NCBI GenBank assembly: GCA_000320545.1
Contig: ADNK01000103.1
Location: 1 to 62,582, forward strand
DNA: 62,582 bases
Source: Bigelowiella natans CCMP2755
Lineage: Eukaryota; Cercozoa; Chlorarachniophyceae
Direction: 5' to 3'
The notes under the pieces: model-generated
Told to the model about the DNA's origin: nothing
What the model saw: the letters and a program-made list of their open reading frames with translations, nothing else
Database searches by the model: none
In this document: positions 42,645-55,020 of the stretch, one piece after another
How the letters are laid out: each line of letters begins with the position of its first letter
Position numbering within the stretch: the first letter of the stretch is position 1
Translations under genes and position numbers: made by a program

Positions 42645-43695
42645 CGTGAATATGGTTGACCCTAATCAACTGTCTTGATTCTCACGTACATGAAAATGGT
42701 ATTGAGAACTAACAAAGGCTCGCACGCCTTGTTACGAATAGGGCGCGTAATTGACACCACGGTGGTAGCGACAAGGGACTTCGCAAAGATGAAGCGAAGG
42801 AAGAACATCGGCAACCAATCTGCGGTACATTGTGAGAGTGCGGAAGACAGAGGAGGAGTACATCGTTTCTCGTGACTTCTACCTTCAGTTTGCTTACAAA
42901 TCCCTTGGACACATCTCCATGTCAGATCCAAAAGCTGGCGTCACCGTTCGAAAACTACTTCCGCGTTCCTGTGAACGGTGAGCAATTTCCCCCTAAGTTG
43001 TACCATAATGAGGAGGGAAAGGAGGACGGGGGGGGGGGGGGGGAATAGACGGCAAAATTATGATGATGGTGATGAGAATCAAAGCGTATAGTACGACATA
43101 TACTGCATTTTGATCTCTCTTTGTATTGCCAAAAACAAGGTATAAAGCCTGGGCAGAAGGTCTCCGTCGTTGTGGAAGTGATTGAGACCCTTGAATTCAG
43201 GTTGAACCAATAATCACGCCGCTCTCTCTTTTCTGGAATTTGCTTCTGAGTGATGTTGATGTTGTGATTGTTGTGGTCCTTCTTCTTCTTCTTCTTCTTC
43301 TTATTATTATTATTATTATTATTATTATTCGTTTCTTTGTCGCTGTTTGCCGTCTCTTAGAAACTTTCGATACAACTTGGAACTAAACACCACATTCCCC
43401 ACAGGTCGATTGCCTGTCGCCAACATCTATGCATGTTTTGCTTTAGCTATTTGATCTGGGGTAGAAGGCCCTTTTCCCTCCTCCCTCTCCTCCTCCTCCT
43501 CCTCATTCTTGTGCGACCTGTTGTCGCTGCAACGTCATTGATCAGAGGCAATTCCTTCGGTGACAAGCGTGCAGTTCGTCGTCCACAGCCTGGTCCCAGA
43601 GCTCACATACGCCTCCTCGACGCACCAGATAGCTCTCGCAGAGCAGAGGGTCAGCAAGGAGTTAGGGGCGGAGCAAGTAGTAGTAGCTGCTGCTG

Positions 43696-43730
<35 letters not shown>

Positions 43731-45025
43731 AGTTGGCGAGAAAGGAGGGTACGGTAGAGCATCCGAAGACGGATGTGTCATCTCCTAATTCTCTTTCTAT
43801 GTTCGTATGCCCCACCGGGCATCACATTTTTCTCTTTGCACAGGGCTACACACACGTGCTGAGCCTGAGCGACACCGTCTCCTTCTCCTCGAACGTGGAT
43901 TTTTCTTATGCGATGACTTCAAACACGATACTGGGAGCGCTTGTGGTCCCTTTCCCTCCCCCCCTTTCGCCCGACTAGATCTATCACCGCTCGCGCTCAT
44001 CCATTCATCCATTCACCCCATCACTCCTATAACCGCGCATATGCAATCATACGCAATCAAGTTGCTGCTCACGCTCGGCATCACTAGCAGTTGTTCGCAC
44101 TCATAAGAAAAGCCAATCCACGTTGCGATGTGAATGGAAAACTAGTCCTCGTCTTATTTGCATGCTGCGGTTGGTCGTAGGAGGGAAGGGCACCGGAGAC
44201 AGCGTGGGATCAGCGAAACTCTTTCTGCCTGTTCCTCTCCCCATCCGTGACGTCCGCTCAGACGTTTCCAAGGGACGTCATCTTCCTGGTAGGGGGCAGA
44301 AAGCGATCCACGTTCAGAATAATAATAATGATAATAATGATGATATATTTTTATTATTATTATGATAAGGGGTGTTGATTCGCATCACTCGCAGCGGCAT
44401 TGGATGCACCGATGTCACTTCGATAACTTTTGTTCTGCAATGTGTCTGGGAGATACATCATATATGATTTTCCATCCACCTTTTCCTTCTGCCCTTGCTC
44501 GCTCTCTCTCTCTCCCCCCCTCTCTCTCTCAAGTGCCATCACAACCCACTGCCACTGCAATTGTCACGTAGTTAGTTGTTAAGTCAGTATTACTATGCGG
44601 TCACAGGTGGATAGGTCTTCCTCGATGTCTGGAAAGCCCTTTCAGAAGGCGTTGGAGGCACTCGGTTCTACTACTTGAGTTTCCATTCTGATTGCTGCGT
44701 CTCCTTACGGCCCCTTCTCAAACCCCCCCCCTCCCCAAATTCCTTGTCATTCAAGGTGCGGCCTTTGGCACCCTGAATCCCAGCGATTACGCGGCCGTTG
44801 TGGCTTTCGACCACGAATTCAATAGTACTGAACTTATGCAAGGTAGATAGAAGAGAAAGGAAAAGGCTTGCTCAAAGCTCCCCCACCCTGTCCTCATCTC
44901 CCCGCCCCCCTCCCATCCCCCACGCTTTCTTCACAAACCTCTCAGCGACTCCTCAGAATCTCCAGAAGCTAATGGGCTTCCTTCAGCAAAATGGCCCGCG
45001 CGGAGGCACAAATATTCAAAAGCCG

Positions 45026-45099
<74 letters not shown>

Positions 45100-45550
45100 G
45101 AGGTGGGTGAATAAGCACGAATACATCTTCTACACAGCGCTCTGCCCATTCGTCACACCCTCCCCCTTTACCACCACCCCTTATCCGTTTCCCCCCCTCT
45201 CCCTCGCTCGTGCCCTCGTCGGAACGATTAGGCTGCTGTGGGCCCTGGATACACTCAATACCGCAGCTGCTCTGCAAGCGCCACAACGTGCGTTTTGAAC
45301 CGACTTAACATATAGCTAGGGGCCTGCTGTTACATGGGGGGGGGGGGGGAGAAAACCTTCTCGTCCGTTACGTAACAGCGCCATGCTAATGCCTCAACCC
45401 CCCCCTTTCACCCTTTTCTCTGCAGGCCAGGCCCTTCGTTCAGTCGTGCTGATCACGGATGGGTGTGTCAGCAACGAGCGCCAGATAGTGCGAGAAGCAA
45501 GAACCCTCGTTGACTCTAAGGTGGCGATTCTGCTTAGAATAATAATGATG

Positions 45551-45582
<32 letters not shown>

Positions 45583-46418
45583 GATAATCTTACCTGCTAT
45601 CATCAATCTTAGAAGTGGTAGTAGTTCTAGCTGTTGTTGTTGTTGTTCGTTTTTGTCCTCGCTCCCAATGATCCTCCACAAAGAGTCCTTATAAACAATA
45701 TCTGATTCTTATTTCCTTCTCTCCTCCTCCCCCTCTTCCCCCATCACCATCAACATTGTCTCCTTCTCGTCATTCCAACCTCATGGTGTAGAACGGCACG
45801 ATGACGAGGATCCATACGATTGGTCTAGGGCCCTACTGCAACCATCAATTCTTGAAGATGCTCGCCCGGTAGCGGTGACAAGCAGCAGCAGCAGCAATAG
45901 TAGTAGAAGAAGTTGTTGTAAAAGCAACGACATTTTCAAGTATTTTCTCTCTGCCTCTCTGCTTTCTATCACACCGATTTTCGCATGACGCTACGGTGCA
46001 ATGTAAATGGATCAGCTATGGAAGGGGATTCAACACGAATGTAATCGACATGGAGGCTATGGGCTCGCCGGTGAGGGAAAACAAAATGGAGGAGGAGCAG
46101 GGGGAGGAATAAGTGGAAAACATAATTTAGTCATATATGCGATTCCCCTGTTCCGGTCCTTTTTGGTGATGATTGCCGTCCCGTCCCCCCCCCCCCCCAC
46201 TTAATAAAGGTACGGGTGAAAACAATGAAGCTGATGCACTCTGTGGCTGTTCCTGTCTTGACAAACATCGTCCTTGAAATGCCGGCTAACGGATGCGAGT
46301 AAGAACGAGCGCCCCAGTTGATCGATCCTCCTCCTCCTCCTCCTCCTCCTCCTCCTCCTCATTACAACACTATCATATATTGATTGATTCATTCCTACAT
46401 ATATTTCATAAATATATA

Positions 46419-46455
<37 letters not shown>

Positions 46456-46623
46456 GTATATGTATATTAGGCTCTACCCGTACCCTATCCCCGACTTGTT
46501 TTCTGGAAAGCCGGTGTGCGTTTCGGGGCGGTATGAAGGCGTGCTGCCCGCCTCCATTGTAGTGCAGGGCCTCCTTCCAAACGGAACGGTACGGTACTGT
46601 GGTCATGGTGATGGTGATGATGG

Positions 46624-46655
<32 letters not shown>

Positions 46656-46944
46656 CTTCTTCTGGGAATGTAGCATCATTCATGAAAAACGCGGTATGGA
46701 AGTATGGTCATAGTCCCGTGATGTTTATTAAAATCGACGAAATGTAACAAAAGCAATATTGTCCAAATAGGTGTCCCCCTCCCCCCCTCACCCACCCCCC
46801 TCTTCTTCTTCTTCTTCATGTGCGTGTTTGTTGTGCTCTCTTAAGGTTTTCCGTCAAGAAGTGAAGAAGTCAACTTCGGATCTAATTCCTGTAGGGAGAG
46901 TCTATGCGAAAGGTATCATTCTCTCCCTCTATCTCCCCCCCCCC

Positions 46945-46977
<33 letters not shown>

Positions 46978-47418
46978 TGCTGGTGGTATTTGAACATTCG
47001 TTGTGTGCGTGCATGTTCCACACGTAAAGGATGCATAGACGATCTGACCGCAAGATATTGGTTATGGGAGGACGCGAAGCTAATGGAGCAGGTCCCTCGT
47101 AGTTTCACTTGCCGCGCATTTGCCTTTGCCTTTGCCTCTCCTACACCTTCGTTATATCACTACACGCCAAAAATAACAAGAGAGAAGCTTAAAAGGAAAT
47201 GAAATCGGCTACCGCCTTCATATCGCTACGGTCTTCAAGTATTTTCCCTTCTCTCGCTCTCTCACAAAGCGCATCATTTCTCCCCCCCCGACACAGCAGC
47301 TTTCCCCTTCGTTTTCGTTGTTATTCATTGGGGCTTGCTGCAGAGCCTCCTCCTGCTGATTGAGCGCTCCCATCGCACTGTTCATTAAATGTTGTCCGCT
47401 AACGGTTTCAACTCGTAT

Positions 47419-47461
<43 letters not shown>

Positions 47462-47915
47462 TAATTCAGCTTTCAGTCGCAGAGAACATGCCCTCCGCAT
47501 ATACAACCGTCGTGGCGTTCGAGACGACGGCGAAGAAAAAGCAGCAGGAGAAGAAGAAGAGGGTGGTCGCTCTTTTCGCAGCTTAGTTATATCACCGAAT
47601 ATGCACAAGGCACATCTCGCATTACATTCCTGTACGCGTGCTATGGATATGGATATTGATTATGTGCTGCCTGCGAACATTGAAGGGTAAGTCCTCGGCG
47701 GCGCGCAAGAAGCCCTCGATGTCCAAAGGAGCGATGGTGGGGACGCTTGCTGTTGGAGGTGGGAAGTTGTCAAAGGAACTGCCTGCTGCTGATGATGATG
47801 ATGATGCTGCTGTCAGCTTTGCTTCTGTCACGCAAAAATGCCCGCTTTCCAACGACTTCACATGATGCATATCTTCGTATAATATGTACATGTATAATAT
47901 ATATATTTATATTTA

Positions 47916-47987
<72 letters not shown>

Positions 47988-48527
47988 CGCTTCTTAGGTG
48001 TACTAGCCATTGGTGCTGGGGTATTCTTGATGGGAGGTACTTTCTAGCTTAACAACTAAAAACACAGCATGCACGAAGGAGGAGTAGTAGTCGTCGTTGT
48101 AGAGATCCACATTAGACCACTGTGTGGAAGATATCACTGTACTGCTCGTGTCTACCTCAGAGATGGGGAGAAAGAGAGGGGGGGAGAGAAAGAGAGGGGG
48201 AGGGAGAAAGAGACATTTCAGATAACCCTGCTTCATAGAACAATACGCACATACAAAAGCACACGGACGCTCTCGAGCATGCGTCTTTACACCCTGCTTG
48301 CTGTCCCCACCCCCCCCTCCCTCCTCCTCCTCCTCCTCTTCCTTCTTCTCGCCGTAGGAGCGGGTGCTCAGGCAGCTACGACAGCGAACGCACTACCGAC
48401 CATTGCACACGCAGGTATTGGAATAACATTTTACTTCAAGAATCAAGAAGCTCTCGATAAACACATTTTAGCCACGCGAAGAGGCTAGATGCTCCCACTA
48501 CGACAGTATCATCATCATCATAATCAG

Positions 48528-48564
<37 letters not shown>

Positions 48565-49022
48565 TGCCTCTTTCCACACTCTTCTTCTTCTTCTTCTTCT
48601 TCTTCTTCTTCTTCTTCTTCTTCTTCTTCTTCCCCTCCTCCTTTGGCTCTCGTGCAGGTGCTCACATCGCACAATTCGGAGGACATGTCGTGGGGAAGGC
48701 CGGAAGCGCACTGACTAGGGCAGGCCATTCAATCGGCCATGTGGGAGGAGGGGATGGTATCTGTGGATCATGCTGCAGTCTCAATTGTTGTCACGGCAAT
48801 TGCTGCAACGATGGCTGCAATCCATGTAGCTCGATCGGTCTCTGCCTTCACGAGGTAGGAGAAGAAACAGTGGTGGCGGGTGGTGTGCATTACAGAGCGG
48901 GGGGTGGGGGGGGGGGGGGGGGGATAATGCTTAGTGAGGAAGAGGAGGAGAAGGAGCACAAACGTGGGTGCTGGTAGGGATAAAGAAACGGAAGTAGTCT
49001 TCTTCAATGACTGTTCATCGCT

Positions 49023-49057
<35 letters not shown>

Positions 49058-49216
49058 GATTTCCCTGTCGTTGCTGTCGCCTCTGCGTATGTTTATGTTG
49101 TACGTGTGCAGGGGATGGACTGTTTTTGCTCTCTTGCGGATATCGCCGACTGCTTCAAATGCTGCGACGCAGGCTGCCTCATCCAGTGCCTCTCTGGATT
49201 GTTAAAGGCGATCTAG
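41589..49216 (+). CDS. VIT-VWA domain protein with Gly-rich and Cys-rich C-terminal tail; more than 20 exons
   Basis: ATG at 41589 (MPHDTSNNDGSS). VIT domain: EISAMACQTLRINGEFYVSS, FIQ spliced to YNFEYHNNSGAKQDCLFVLP (42262-42331), TVTNFEAFLDG (42481), GRVIDTTVVATRDFAK (42741), FENYFRVPVNG spliced to IKPGQKVSVVVEVIETLEF (43142). VWA domain: PRDVIFL (44265) spliced to VDRSSSMSGKPFQKALEALG (44607), the MIDAS DxSxS. Then LNPSDYAAVVAFDHEF (44775), GFLQQNGPRGGTNI (44975), SVVLITDGCVSNERQIV (45440) and RIHTIGLGPYCNHQFLKML (45805). After VWA: VAVPVLTNIVLEMP (46245), YPIPDLFSGKPVCVSGRY (46485) and IDDLTARYWLWEDAKL (47038), as in VIT-VWA proteins. The C-terminus has a Gly/Ala-rich hydrophobic run (GVLAIGAGVFLMGG, 47998; HVVGKAGSALTRAGHSIGHV, 48690) and two Cys-rich exons (CCSLNCCHGNCCNDGCNPC, 48770; CFCSLADIADCFKCCDAGC, 49120). 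Likely a protein-binding scaffold. Individual exon edges are by eye; introns are packed with microsatellites. Confidence 0.8.
42026..42079. repeat. Compound (CA)n-(TA)n microsatellite, VIT-VWA intron
   Basis: CA units followed by TA units between the FIQ and YNFEY exons. Confidence 0.95.
42519..42641. repeat. (CT)n ... (GA)n inverted pair of microsatellites, VIT-VWA intron
   Basis: A CT tract at 42519-42556 and a complementary GA tract at about 42612-42641 sit 55 bp apart and could pair in the transcript. Confidence 0.9.
45028..45098. repeat. Compound (TA)n-(GT)n microsatellite, VIT-VWA intron
   Basis: Starts two bases after the GT donor of the GGTNIQKP exon, so the 5' splice site is embedded at the repeat edge. 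Confidence 0.95.
47418..47457 (+). repeat. (CTG)n trinucleotide tract before a VIT-VWA exon
   Basis: About 13 CTG units run into the acceptor CTGCCAG of the exon VIQLSVAENMPS. Confidence 0.95.
48511..48633. repeat. (CAT)n and (CTT)n triplet tracts, VIT-VWA intron
   Basis: About 17 CAT units and, after a short spacer, about 17 CTT units upstream of the AHIAQFGGH exon. Confidence 0.95.
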
Positions 49217-49855
49217 AGGGCGCTCTGGTTCGACGGCACATATAAGCATGTTGTGCAGCGTATGCTTGAAAACGTGTCTGTGTCGTGTACCTGTGGCGCA
49301 TCTCCGTGATCAAATCGCAGCTATGAGCGACACGTATACACGAAGGATTTCAAATCGACCAAAAATAAAATGAAGTGTAAATCATAATCACGTTATTGCT
49401 TATTTAGATGCTATGTTAATAATAATCATAATATTCATGTCGTGGGTACTAAACATGCACAGCACGCGCGCAGAGCACACACACATACATAAATACATGA
49501 AATGCAGATATATGTCCCAGCTAGCCAGTATGTTATATCCTATCTTTCAATTTACAAGAATTAACGCAACAGATACCACGCATATTCAATTGTGAATACT
49601 CGGCATCGCTTGTAGGGCGCATAAGTGCAGCAGTGTGATTATTGTGCGTTGTTTTGTCGTCGAATCTGCAGGACGGACTCTTTGCATGGCACTATTACGC
49701 AGCGTTGCTTGCTCGCTACATTCTTCACTTGTTCGTCGCTTACAAAGTCAAATCGCGGCATCAGTATCAGTTACAGTCAGAAATTATTTTGTTCATTACT
49801 GTTCTTTACATATATGCTTAGCTTCTTGCACTCTAGAAGCCAGCAAGGAAGGCTA
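49217..49855. other. Intergenic, no gene recognised
   Basis: Lies between convergent 3' ends of the VIT-VWA and coiled-coil genes. Frames at 49625-49906 (plus) are Cys/Ser-rich but lack motifs and run antisense into the next gene. Confidence 0.5.
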
Positions 49856-51931
49856 TTATTGTGTCTGAGAAACTATGTTCTCATTCTTTTCCTGCTGCTG
49901 TCGTAGCAGCCTTTGCTCCAACTCTTTCAGTACGTCGCCCAGGGAGCAGAAGTGGCTGCAATGGCCCTTCTGGCGCTGGAGAATGTCTCGCAGATGCCTC
50001 GCTATTTGTTGGCCATATTTAACATACGCACCACTCGTTTCATCGGCAGCATCATCTGGGAAAGCAGCCTCGACCTCGAATTTACGGGTGCTGCGCTTGA
50101 TATCACCATCGGCGCTACTCTGTTTGTTTGCATCGTCGGCCAACAACCTGATCCTAATCTCCCAGGATGACGATGATGGTGATGATGATGATGATGATGG
50201 CAGTAGGACTTTGCTGCCGCCGCCTTCATATAAAGAACATTCACAACGAACAACATTAGATGGGGGAGGGAAGATGGCAAGTGTCGCTTCAGATGGAGAC
50301 TGCTATTGTTTGAGTGAGGATGAGTGAATTCATAGCTGCTGCCGAAATCGTCCTCATGCGAGGCATGTTTAGGATGTCCTCGCACGAAGCACTGCAGCAA
50401 ACTTGCTACCTTTTCTTTTGGGTCGCCGCTGCACCAAAAGCTTGAGGCGGAGCTCATCATTCGCTCGCTCCCCCGCGCCGTTTCTATCGCCATAGTGACC
50501 GTCGCTACTACTGGCCGTATTGATTGCTCGCTCCCCATCATCCCTTTCTCTATCCTGTCCCCCCCCCATCTTCTTTCCGTCGATGGCCGAAACTGGGGGG
50601 TGCGATACATGGGAGACGAGCTTGCTAGCGTTGGTGAGAAGGGAGGCTGAAGTCGCAATGACAGCTATCAATTCAGGTTGTTCATGCCCCGATGGTTTAC
50701 ACTCCTCTGCACTTTCTCCTCCTCCCCCCTCTCTCCTGCTAGCTTCGCTTGCGTGCTGTTTCCCCCCTCTCTCTTTGGCGTCACGCGCGTGACGACCGCC
50801 TTCGTTGTCCTTGTCATCGCGAATAATGCGGCCACACAACCCGAAAAGAACTTCCATATACCACTGGTTCAATATAGTATGCTGATGCTGCGACACCCTT
50901 GCCTCCATAGCGGTTATGGTGGTGGTGGCTGGAGTAGCAGTAGGAGCAGCAGTGTCAGCTCTAGCAGTATCATTCGCTTTCATCGTCGTCGTGATGTGCG
51001 CGAGTTGGGACTTGGCGGTCTCCTTCGCGTCGTTCAAGAGCTTCCACTGACGATTCTCTTCTTGCCATCTGACCCGCATCTCGTGTGTGTGGACCTGCAC
51101 CAATTAGCGATAAGCTGCAGTCGAGATAAACAGAAATCTTTATCGAAGGGAGGAAGGAACGTGGAGATGAGTTCTCTCCAACTGCTGGTTACGTATTTGA
51201 TGCTATCTATCTACTACCTCAAGTTTATCATGTTATCTCCCCCTCCCCCCCCCCCGCCCTCCCCTTTTCCTCTAGGATACCTTTCTAGCAAGATCGAGGA
51301 TAGAGGGATCATCGACATGTACAGAAGCATTTGTATCAAATCGGGGGGGCTTAGCTGAGGGCGGATAAGCCGGTGCAAAGAATAGGACAGTTATAGTAGT
51401 GAAGCGGCCCCGTGTAGACAGATCGTAATAACTCGGGAATGTATTAGGCGAGGAAAATATGTGTCGTGCATAAGCATGTCATGCATGTGTGTTTGTGTCC
51501 GTGTGGATGGGTGAAAAGCGCACGAGCGGGATGGAGGGTAGTATGCACCCAAAGATGGGGGTGGAGGGGGTGGAAGAAAGAGTTCTTTACTGTTATTACT
51601 CTGTATCGAGTTGAGTAAGTGCTTCACCCTTGCAAGTTCCTGCCTTTTCTCCGCATTGGCGGCTATAAGCGCACATCGCCTCTCTCGCAACGTAGCTACC
51701 TCCTTGGCGTTCCCATCCCCACGATCACAGGCTGATTTGACCTCAGCTTCCATCGCTGCAAGCGACGACGCGAGCCGCTTCAGAAGCCCCCCATTTGCTT
51801 TTCCCTCTCCTCCGTCTATTTTTCGCCTTCCATCGGGTGTGTTGGGGCCGAGCAGAACGCCTTCGATCAGAGAGCGCAGCCGAAGGAGCGGAGGCGAACT
51901 ACTATCAGACCATTCAAATGCGACGCGATAA
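49856..51931 (-). CDS. Coiled-coil protein, unrecognised; 5' end unresolved
   Basis: Minus exons. FEWSDSSSPPLLRLRSLIEG then LLKRLASSLAAMEAEVKSAC and LRERRCALIAANAEKRQELA (51915-51600) end at a donor after SIQSNN. A GGTGCAG acceptor at about 51097 opens VHTHEMRVRWQEENRQW and NDAKETAKSQLAHITTT. A Gly/Glu-rich low-complexity stretch follows, then LRLKLLVQRRPKRKGSKF (50450-50400). The C-terminal exon KYGQQIARHLRDILQRQ, DVLKELEQRLLRQQQEK ends at 49856. Heptad-like Leu/Ala spacing and many Glu/Lys/Arg suggest coiled coils. No domain is recognised. Frame changes between blocks need introns I have not all placed. An upstream exon may lie at 52318-52034. Confidence 0.45.
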
Positions 51932-51957
51932 GGTTTCTCAAAATCGGCAATTGTTCC

Positions 51958-51959
<2 letters not shown>

Positions 51960-52003
<44 letters not shown>
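51960..52003. repeat. (CT)n microsatellite
   Basis: About 22 CT units just upstream (minus sense) of the coiled-coil gene exons. Confidence 0.95.
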
Positions 52004-52006
<3 letters not shown>

Positions 52007-52321
52007 GGGCTAACCCTGCCACCCCTTCCTATTTCATAATCGTTTTCCGCTTCTAGAACCTAGAGGCAGCCATGCCCTCCACCGTTCCTCTGCCCTCGCT
52101 TCCGACCTCGGCTCCCTGCACGCACGGTTGAGAGTGTGACGAACCGGAGGAATCATGTACGGAAAACCACAAGGATTTTGGTCCTGCGACAAGGTAGAAA
52201 AGCGTGGTTCATGAGATTCATCCAGCATCTCCTCGTCTCTGAGCACACTCGATTGGCTGGAAGGATCCTGGAATGGAGGAATGGCTAGAATGCCATTCTT
52301 GATTCCTTTTGGTTTCACTAG

Positions 52322-53613
52322 CTAGTCCTCACTGAAGTTAGTTCGAGGCACTGTATTTGATGATTGCAAGTGTCTTGTCACACTTTGGAAATGTGGTTTT
52401 TCATCATTGTTCTCATTGTTCTCATTGTTCTCATTGTTCTCATTGTTTTCATTGTTCCTGGAACGCCTTTTCAAGAAACTGGGTTCGATCAGTTCATCAT
52501 CATTGTTCATTGTTCATTGTTCGCATCCGTCTCCACGGCGCTCACTGGCAAAGACAAAGCTCACGCGAAGGCGTCCAGCTGGGTCACCAATTTTGCATGG
52601 TGCTGGTTTTCACACCAGAGAGCCCTCGCTAGCTCGTTGTTTTCAGCGAGGCACTGCGTTTCGTGCTTTGCCAGTGTCGTGCAACGCTTTGGAAGTGATC
52701 GATCATCAGTTTTTCTTGCTTCCATTTTCTTGATTCCCTGCACGTTTCAGAGGTCCAGCCGAGCTTTTTTGACGTGGAAAATCACTGAGTGAAGTGGCGC
52801 GCGCGACGACCGACAAATGGTGTTCTTCGCTTTCCTTGGTGGTCTTGCCGTTCGGTCTAGCGGTGCTCCTGACGATCGTTCTCAGCCGTACCTTTAGAAC
52901 TTCTTCGTTCGTGTGACATTCATTCACTCGTTCACTCGGCCTGTGCATCGCTCGCAGGCCACGTCACACTGATTGTCAAATTGCACAGCAAGGTGCACAT
53001 CATGCGCAGTGAAAACAATGACACCAGCGAAAACGTGTGTCGATGACGTGCATGCATGCGTGTGTTCCATGCACATGTCACATGCTGTGGCTGTGACTGC
53101 GATGCATGCTGTGTCCATCGCACTCCTGCCCAGTGTTGGTCTGGCCGCCTCATGCTCATGGCAACACTGAGACGCTCTTTGGATCTTCATGATGATCTCC
53201 ATGTACCCATACCGCACGCGATTGCTCTATCGTGTGAAAGCATTGCACTAATGATTGCGTTCGTCTGTTCCATCAGGCATAAAAACTTGGCAATTTGCGT
53301 AGCACAGAAATCAGCGGCGTAGCGTAGCCGTACAAGACAATGTCTCGTGCCTTGCATCGTGCAGCACAGGCTGGCAGGAAGCCAGCCTAATCATCTCACA
53401 TATGTCCATCAATGGCTAATTTTACTTTCATTGGCTGAGTTTGCTTTCTTACAAGCAGCTACATAAGCTATTTTACACGTTGTAATTTTATTTCAGTGTA
53501 GAAGTGCTGAATAGAGATTATCACCTCCGTGCATATGTTCATCAGATTAACGAAAGAGACGATATCATTGTAAAAGATACAACTTCAAGGTTTACAATCC
53601 TGCATTTCAGTCA
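52322..53613. other. Degenerate repeat-like island (shares EKPHFQ segment and AACAATG-type repeats)
   Basis: Minus strand: five 9-bp repeats (52408-52455) encode a (Asn-Glu-Asn)n run ending NDEKPHFQSV, and AACAATG heptamers lie at 52498-52522. Upstream is a coiled-coil-like frame (TTLAKHETQCLAENNELARA, 52700-52560). A His/Cys-rich frame with CACATG/TGCATG words lies at 53217-52924. No complete gene can be built. The DEKPHFQ segment recurs near 55695, and the heptamers recur near 15830, so this looks like a decayed member of a dispersed family. Confidence 0.4.
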
Positions 53614-55020
53614 TTACATGTCTGGTGATGTGTTTATTCCAATGTTCACGCCTGAGTTTTGTTGTGGAACAGAGCTGGAAACAAGAAGTTTTTTCTCTTT
53701 ACTTGACGAGGAGCTTGATGAGGTATCAGTATCCATGCTTTGAGCACTAGGCACCCGTGTCATCATCGAGAGATTTCCCGAACAACAATGCAATAATTTT
53801 CCGAGCCACATTATATTGATTAACGAAATCAGTATTACTACTAGAACAGCCAAAACGCTCGCACACACCTTTCCAACAATAAACGTATCGAATCCATAGA
53901 ACTTTACATACAACAAAGTTGCATTTGCACTGGACGCGGAGGGAAATGTAAATCCTGCAAAACTAGAATTGAACCATAGATCCTTGAGGCGAACCCTGCG
54001 CATAAATACGCACCATAAGGTTGAAAGCATCCCCAACATTGCCACAGCAAACAGTGTGTGACCCACAAAAAGAGGGCCTAATAAGAGTTGCTGCCCCTCC
54101 GAGTTACTACGTAGACTACTTCGCGAAACAAGCCAGCATATGCACACAAATGATCCCGGAGCCTGTAGAACCCCAATCGATCCATTTATGGCGACTTCTT
54201 TAGGTCGGTAGTAGCAACGAAAAAGAGCAATTGGTAACGTGAATACCATCATGATTACAGCTGACCAAACACTTGTTGCTATAAGAGCTGGGGGGAACTT
54301 TAATGCCGCTCCTGCCATTGCAAATGTTCCCAAAGAAACGGTGGGAGGAAACCACGCAGGTTCAGGATAGAATCCCTCACGGTAACTTCGAAGTAGAAAT
54401 GTAGCCATGACGGCGAGCTGCGTGTGAAAACAGGAGAGTCAGCAAATCGAAAGTAATAAAGAGAGTGGCAGTGCCGGTGGGGCAAAATGTGAGAGTTTGT
54501 GTTGTTTTATAAGGGGACCGACTTGCAATGTGCACCATACGGCGACTGTCCCCTGAGCGATACGAAGACCGAGTATACCAAGATCCAGCTTCATCATGTG
54601 AGTACTAGTGAGGAGCGAATACGTCGTGGATGTTAATAACGGGATCGTCACGTGGGACACCTGGGCAGATATTTGTAGAGGACTAGATGCTTCTTCCCGA
54701 AGTACCTTACAGGGAAACAAGCACATTTTTGCCAAGTAGAGGATCTGATTGACGTATGCTACGAAGAGGGCAAGGATTGCTGCAACGATGAAACTATATT
54801 TTACTGGAGGAGGGGAAGAAGATAAAGCTGCATTTAAATTGAGCAGTACGTTGCATAGGCCAGTCAATCCTAGTGCAAACCCATTGCATGCTAGGGGAAC
54901 TCGCAGAAGCTGTTGCAAGAGTCGCCGCGACAAGCTACGACACGAGGAACCGGGGGGTGGCGCTATGTCCGCTGCTGCTACTACTTCCGGCAATAACTTC
55001 TCTTTATTTCGATCCATCAT
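53614..55020 (-). CDS. SLAC1/TehA-type anion channel or C4-dicarboxylate transporter (433 aa)
   Basis: ATG at 55020. Exon 1 55020-54523 ends CTLQ, a 105-bp intron (54522-54418) follows, and exon 2 54417-53614 starts LAVMATFLLRSYREGF, in phase. Motifs of the family: RVPLACNGFALGLTGLCNVL in the first helix, a repeat of hairpin helices, PAWFPPTVSLGTFAMAGAAL in the centre, and GPLFVGHTLFAVAMLG late, with FTFPSASSANATLLY before the last helix. About ten hydrophobic segments are seen, as expected for the ten-helix pore. The N-terminus (about 45 residues) and a Ser-rich, basic C-tail are cytosolic by family precedent. Likely plasma-membrane or organellar transport of nitrate, chloride or malate; the pore Phe cannot be assigned by eye. 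Confidence 0.85.

Noticed and set aside
44380-44470. Possible VWA exon between PRDVIFL and VDRSSSM
   Set aside because: PRDVIFL joins VDRSSSM directly in phase, giving the expected MIDAS; the intermediate segment is best read as intron.
49875-51358. Plus-strand frames opposite the coiled-coil gene (150 and 226 codons)
   Set aside because: Low-complexity Ser/Pro-rich frames with poly-C and CT runs; the minus strand has coiled-coil blocks and splice sites. Some doubt remains.
53504-53743. 79-codon plus frame at the 3' end of the anion channel gene
   Set aside because: Antisense to the channel C-terminal tail and carries no recognisable domain.
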